From positions 45,692 to 109,691 of the forward strand of contig NGFI01000007.1 of assembly GCA_002215645.1 (NCBI GenBank): a stretch of 64,000 bases of DNA. Direction: 5' to 3'. The stretch's first letter is position 1. Each line of letters opens with the position of its first letter. The notes under the pieces were generated by a model, which had not been told where the DNA came from, ran no database searches, and saw only the letters and a list, made by a program, of their open reading frames with translations. The stretch is from Gemmatimonadetes bacterium 2013_60CM_65_52. Its GTDB lineage: Bacteria; Gemmatimonadota; Gemmatimonadetes; Gemmatimonadales; Gemmatimonadaceae. The position numbers and the translations under genes were made by a program. Below, in pieces: positions 60,861 through 64,000 of the stretch.

Positions 60861-62369
60861 TTAGAACGTCACGCTCGACGTCGGCGAGCAGGTCGTGGTG
60901 CCTGTGTTGCAGACCTGGTAGGTGAACGTGCCGACGACCTTCCCGAGCACGTCCGTATACGTGCCCGTATTTGCCGGCGCGGCGATCTTCGTCCCATTGC
61001 GCAGGACGTCCACCGTGCTGCCGGTGGCGCCGCTCCACGTGAGATCCACTCGCGCGCTGCCACGCACCTTGTAACCACGCGTCGTGAGCGTGATGCCGCC
61101 GGCTGGCGCGGTCACGGTCACGGTCCGTGTGGTCGTCGATGACGCGCCGAGATTGTCCGTTGCGGTGAGGCTCACCGTGTACGTTCCGGCGGCGGAGTAC
61201 GTGTGCGACGGATTGCGCACGGTCGACGACGATGCGTCGCCAAAGGCCCAACTCCACGCGGTGACTGTGCCGTCCGGATCCGTGCTCGCGTCCGTGAACG
61301 TGCACGAGAGATTGGTGCAGCTGCTCGTGAAGCTCGCCGTCGGCGGCACGTTCGTCGGCCCGCCGGCCGGCACGGTGTAGCGCGTCAGCACCGGATAGTG
61401 ATCGGTCGTCGTCGTACCGTAACTCGGCACGTACTGATCGGCGCGGAAGATCTGCGCCGAGCCGGCGATATAGTCCACGAGCAGCTCGTTGGTGACGAGC
61501 TGGTGGTCGATCACCGAGCCCGCGTAGTTCACTTCGGATGTGAGCCCGGCGTCCGAGAGCGCCTTGGTCGGATAGCGGTAGCGCGCCGTGTCTGCCACGA
61601 AGTTCGCGTACGGCGTCGGGCTGCCAGCGAGGATCGAGGTGTCGACGTCATCGTTCCAGTCGCCAAGGACGATCACCTTCTGTGTCGGATAGGTGGCGTC
61701 GAGGTACGTCTTGAGGGCCGCACCCGCGTTCTGGCGCCGCTGCCAGCTGTCACCGTCGGCACCGGCCTTCATGTGCAGCACGATGACGACGAGGTCCTCG
61801 GCTGCGCCGTTGAGGTTCGCCGTGAGCTTCACTTCCATCGGCGGCCGTCCGGCGAAGTCGTAGTCGTATGCCGTGAGGATGATCTGTGCGCTCTTCACCG
61901 TCACGATGGACGTCTTGTATACGAGGGCGACTTTCTGCTCCATGTTGCTGAAGTCGCTGTAGTACTGTGGTCCGTTGACGACGCTCGGGTCGTTGGCGAG
62001 CAGGCCCGCATAGCCCGGGAGCCGAGCGATGAGCGTGTCGAAGGCCGCCTTGGTGACCACTTCCTCGAGTCCCCAGATGTCCTCATCCGCTCCGGCGATC
62101 ACGTCGCGCACGTTGGATTGCTGGAGTGCCTCGTTCGTGGGGCCGAACGATGGATCGCCGAACCACTCGATGTTCCATGTGCCGACATCGAGCGTCGAGG
62201 CGGTGCCCTGTGCGGGGACGCTGACCGTGTAGCGTGGCGCGGAGGGCGTGAGCGGTGGCGCTGCGACGTCGGCGACCGTGAATGCGGGCTCACAGGCGGT
62301 TGCGAGCAGCAGTGCGGTCAGTGTAGCGAGGCTGCGGACCAACGACATGCGGCGAGTGGGAGTCGTCAT
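60861..62369 (-). CDS. Endonuclease/exonuclease/phosphatase-fold lipoprotein with PKD domain
   Basis: 502 residues; the lipobox LLATAC near residue 26 marks a lipoprotein. The EEP fold (residues about 55-325) carries VGTWNIEWFGDP, DIWGLEEV, VLHMKAGADGDSWQRRQ, VIVLGDWNDDVD and TTDHYPVLTRY; the catalytic Asn, Glu, Asp and His are all present. One PKD domain follows (FGDASSSTVRNPSHTYSAAG), then a C-terminal Fn3-like beta domain. Likely a surface or periplasmic nuclease or phosphoesterase. GGAG before ATG 62369 supports this start over 62531. Confidence 0.88.
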   Translation of the reverse strand: MTTPTRRMSLVRSLATLTALLLATACEPAFTVADVAAPPLTPSAPRYTVSVPAQGTASTLDVGTWNIEWFGDPSFGPTNEALQQSNVRDVIAGADEDIWGLEEVVTKAAFDTLIARLPGYAGLLANDPSVVNGPQYYSDFSNMEQKVALVYKTSIVTVKSAQIILTAYDYDFAGRPPMEVKLTANLNGAAEDLVVIVLHMKAGADGDSWQRRQNAGAALKTYLDATYPTQKVIVLGDWNDDVDTSILAGSPTPYANFVADTARYRYPTKALSDAGLTSEVNYAGSVIDHQLVTNELLVDYIAGSAQIFRADQYVPSYGTTTTDHYPVLTRYTVPAGGPTNVPPTASFTSSCTNLSCTFTDASTDPDGTVTAWSWAFGDASSSTVRNPSHTYSAAGTYTVSLTATDNLGASSTTTRTVTVTAPAGGITLTTRGYKVRGSARVDLTWSGATGSTVDVLRNGTKIAAPANTGTYTDVLGKVVGTFTYQVCNTGTTTCSPTSSVTF

Positions 62370-62475
62370 GTTGCTCCGGTGGGACGGAAGGTGATTGGCG
62401 ATCAGCGAGCGGGGAAAGGTACGCCTGCTCGGGTGATCGTCGAGAGACGGCGTGCGTCGAGTGCGTAACGCGGCG

Positions 62476-62497
62476 GTAAAGCGACGATGTCGTTTAC
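62476..62497. repeat. Inverted repeat in the integrase leader
   Basis: GTAAAGCGAC-GAT-GTCGTTTAC pairs over nine positions with one bulged G. It lies 87 bp upstream of the integrase start in the divergent region and could be an operator. Confidence 0.35.
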
Positions 62498-62511
62498 GGA
62501 CGGGCTCGCCT

Positions 62512-62528
62512 GCGGCGTTTGTCGCCGC
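62512..62528. repeat. Second hairpin in the integrase leader
   Basis: GCGGCG-TTTGT-CGCCGC is a perfect 6-bp stem with a 5-base loop, 55 bp upstream of the integrase start. Confidence 0.35.
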
Positions 62529-62583
62529 CATGCGGGATTCGGGTGATGCGATTCGCTGCGGCGTGATGAGTCATGTACTCGCC

Positions 62584-63600
62584 ATGACTTCTCCGCGGCT
62601 ACCGCTCATCCCGCTTTCACACCTCACCGGAAGCGATCCGGCGCGCACGTATCGGCTGATGGAGGTTGTGCGAATGCGTCTCCGCGAGCGGCGCTACAGC
62701 GTGCGTACAGAGCAAGCGTACGTCTTCTGGATACGGCGGTTCGTTCAGCACCATGGGCGGCGCCATCCCAAGGAGCTGGGTGAGCCTGCGGTGCGAGATT
62801 ATCTGTCGCACCTGGCAACCGTGGACCGTGTCGCCGCGTCCACCCAGAATCAGGCGCTTGCGGCCCTCACATTCCTGTATGACGCCGTATTGAAGCGGCC
62901 GCTCGAACGCATCGATGGGATCGCGCCGGCGCGCCGGTCGCGTCACGTGCCCGTGGTGCTGTCACAGCGCGAGGTTCGTGTGCTGCTCGGGCGGCTGCGC
63001 GATCCCCTCCGTCTGTGCGCGATGCTGATGTACGGCAGTGGCCTACGCGTGTCCGAGTGTGTGTCGCTTCGCGTGAAGGATGTGGATCTGGACCGTGGCG
63101 AAATCGTGGTTCGATCGGGGAAGGGCGGGAAGGACCGCCGGACGCCGCTGGCCGAGCGCTGTGTGGTGCCGCTGCGGCGGTGGCTTTCGGGCCGCGAGTC
63201 GCTGTACCGGGCCGATCAACGTGCATCGGTCCGTGTAACGGGCCTTGGCGAGGCGCTGGAGCGAAAGTATCCGAGTGCGGCGAGCGAGTGGGGCTGGAGC
63301 TACGTGTTTCCGGCGGCGCGCACCTTCCGGGATCGTGATGGCATGCGGCGGCGGCATCACCTGCACGAGACGGTGCTCCAGCGGGCGATCAAGGACGCGG
63401 CGATCTCGGCGGGCTTGAGCAAGCGTGTAAGCAGTCACTCCCTGCGGCATTCATTTGCGACGCATCTGCTCGAGGCGGGGGCTGACATCAGAACGGTGCA
63501 GGAGCTGCTCGGTCATACGGATGTTCGGACGACCATGATCTATACGCATGTGCTCAACCGGGGCGGGCTGGGCGTACAGAGCCCGGTGGATCGGTTGTAG
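62584..63600 (+). CDS. intI: Integron integrase IntI
   Basis: 338 residues from ATG 62584, matching the length of class 1 IntI; the frame is open back to 62452. The N-terminal SAM-like domain starts with RERRYSVRTEQAYVFWIRRFVQHHGRRHP. The catalytic tyrosine-recombinase residues lie in GSGLRVSE (Arg), GKGGKDR (Lys), SHSLRHSFATHL (HxxRH), LGHTDVRTTMIYTHV (His and nucleophile Tyr). The IntI-only insertion is present, with ALERKYPSAASEWGWSYVFPA and RRHHLHETVLQRAI, separating it from XerC/D. It should recombine attI and attC sites. Its 3' end points at a 340-bp segment with repeated recombination-site-like elements. Confidence 0.96.
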   Translation: MTSPRLPLIPLSHLTGSDPARTYRLMEVVRMRLRERRYSVRTEQAYVFWIRRFVQHHGRRHPKELGEPAVRDYLSHLATVDRVAASTQNQALAALTFLYDAVLKRPLERIDGIAPARRSRHVPVVLSQREVRVLLGRLRDPLRLCAMLMYGSGLRVSECVSLRVKDVDLDRGEIVVRSGKGGKDRRTPLAERCVVPLRRWLSGRESLYRADQRASVRVTGLGEALERKYPSAASEWGWSYVFPAARTFRDRDGMRRRHHLHETVLQRAIKDAAISAGLSKRVSSHSLRHSFATHLLEAGADIRTVQELLGHTDVRTTMIYTHVLNRGGLGVQSPVDRL

Positions 63601-63741
63601 CGTTGCTCGCGGGGGGGAGGTTGGCATGCTGGCGAGAGGTGCGCGAGGTGGGCGCCTGCGGAGTGGGGCAACGGGTGTGTTGGCCGTGAGCGTTGAAGGC
63701 GTCCAAGAGTGACCCCGGACGCGAATACTGGCGCTCGCAGC

Positions 63742-63919
63742 TTATACAGCCTCGCGTGGCCGCATAATCATCCCGGCGGTCAGGAGAGGTTGCGTAACAC
63801 ACGACCTGCCAAGCGGATATCTGGACGTGGGAACGAGGACGTGCAGATTATGCAGTGTGCGGTGGTCAGAAAGGCGGTCATACACTGCATAACATGGCAA
63901 CACAATTGGCGTTATGTAG
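63742..63919. repeat. Cluster of six GTTAYGCAG-like elements, candidate attI region
   Basis: The gap 63601-63940 has no convincing gene. It holds six related short elements: TTATACAG (63742, +), GCATAAT (63762, -), TTGCGTAAC (63790, -), ATTATGCAG (63847, +), CTGCATAAC (63885, -) and GTTATGTAG (63911, +). The pair at 63848-63858 and 63882-63892 forms a perfect 11-bp inverted repeat (TTATGCAGTGT). The elements resemble the GTTATGGAG and GTTACGCAG direct repeats of class 1 attI. None is a perfect GTTRRRY core, so the exact crossover site is not assigned. Confidence 0.5.
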
Positions 63920-63940
63920 CAATACACACCTGGAGCTGAT

Positions 63941-64000
63941 ATGGCCAAGCGGGACTACGTCGCGGAGATAGCCTCGCGTAGAGGTCGCATACGTCGCCGT
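63941..64000 (+). CDS. Start of a gene cut by the window edge, possible first cassette
   Basis: ATG 63941 follows GGAG with a 5-base spacer and opens a basic N-terminus (AKRDYVAEIASRRGRIRRR) that runs off the window. It starts 22 bp after the last GTTATGTAG element and points away from the integrase, as a cassette gene would. With only 20 residues no family can be named. Confidence 0.45.
   Translation, partial: MAKRDYVAEIASRRGRIRRR

Noticed and set aside
62452..62583. The longer 382-residue form of the integrase
   Set aside because: The extra 44 residues are Arg/Ala-rich, cover the leader hairpins and exceed the usual IntI length; ATG 62584 gives 338 residues, matching the family.
63709..63939. 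A 76-codon frame in the gap after intI
   Set aside because: Composition looks random, there is no ribosome binding site, and it runs through all the recombination-site-like repeats.
1..64000. tRNA, rRNA, CRISPR array or insertion sequence
   Set aside because: No clover-leaf gene, regularly spaced repeat array, transposase or flanking target duplication was seen; nearly all sequence is accounted for by protein genes.

Overview
The window is high-GC, densely coded DNA from a diderm bacterium. TonB-dependent receptors, a TolC-type channel, many lipoproteins and beta-barrel proteins show an outer membrane. The mix of two GH15 enzymes, Mpl ligase, a tricorn-like protease, large receptors with carboxypeptidase-regulatory N-termini and an integron integrase suggests Gemmatimonadota. 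That placement is inference; there is no rRNA or other marker in the window. No rRNA, tRNA or CRISPR array was seen. Genes are tightly packed, and many adjacent same-strand genes overlap by ATGA, GTGA or TGATG.

Layout. 1-2.4 kb: the end of a PAP2 phosphatase, two small unknown genes and a methyltransferase closed by an intrinsic terminator. 2.5-10.6 kb: a response regulator/histidine kinase pair followed by a TolC-adaptor-RND efflux operon and an exported PepSY protein. 10.6-16.8 kb: housekeeping and membrane genes (MsrB, a DUF1906-type lipoprotein, an AarF/UbiB kinase, a single-domain response regulator, an AI-2E family permease). 16.8-25.1 kb: a polysaccharide locus with a GH6 cellulase lipoprotein, a BcsA-like synthase with a PilZ-like tail, a DUF3131 protein and a beta-barrel, followed by a membrane phosphatase coupled to a lipid kinase. 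25.1-32.6 kb: a histidine phosphatase, a STAS protein, a coupled glucokinase/GH15 pair, Mpl and XdhC. 32.6-46.3 kb: two TonB-dependent receptors, a membrane Ser/Thr kinase, a pectin-acetylesterase-like lipoprotein, a beta-propeller protein and a second GH15 enzyme.

46.3-57.3 kb is the most distinctive accessory region. Two divergent lasso-type RiPP precursor genes face an overlapping operon of nucleotidyltransferase, asparagine-synthetase-like cyclase, HprK-like kinase and ABC exporter. An OmpR-type regulator with Glu at the phospho-acceptor position flanks it. The usual leader-binding (B1) and leader-peptidase (B2) genes are absent from the window. A 1,234-residue membrane protein of unknown function follows.

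57.4-64 kb holds a tricorn-like protease, a PKD-containing nuclease/phosphatase lipoprotein and an integron integrase. The integrase is transcribed toward a 340-bp gene-free segment carrying six GTTAYGCAG-like elements, a candidate attI region. A new reading frame starts 60 bp before the window ends, so any cassette array would lie just beyond the edge.
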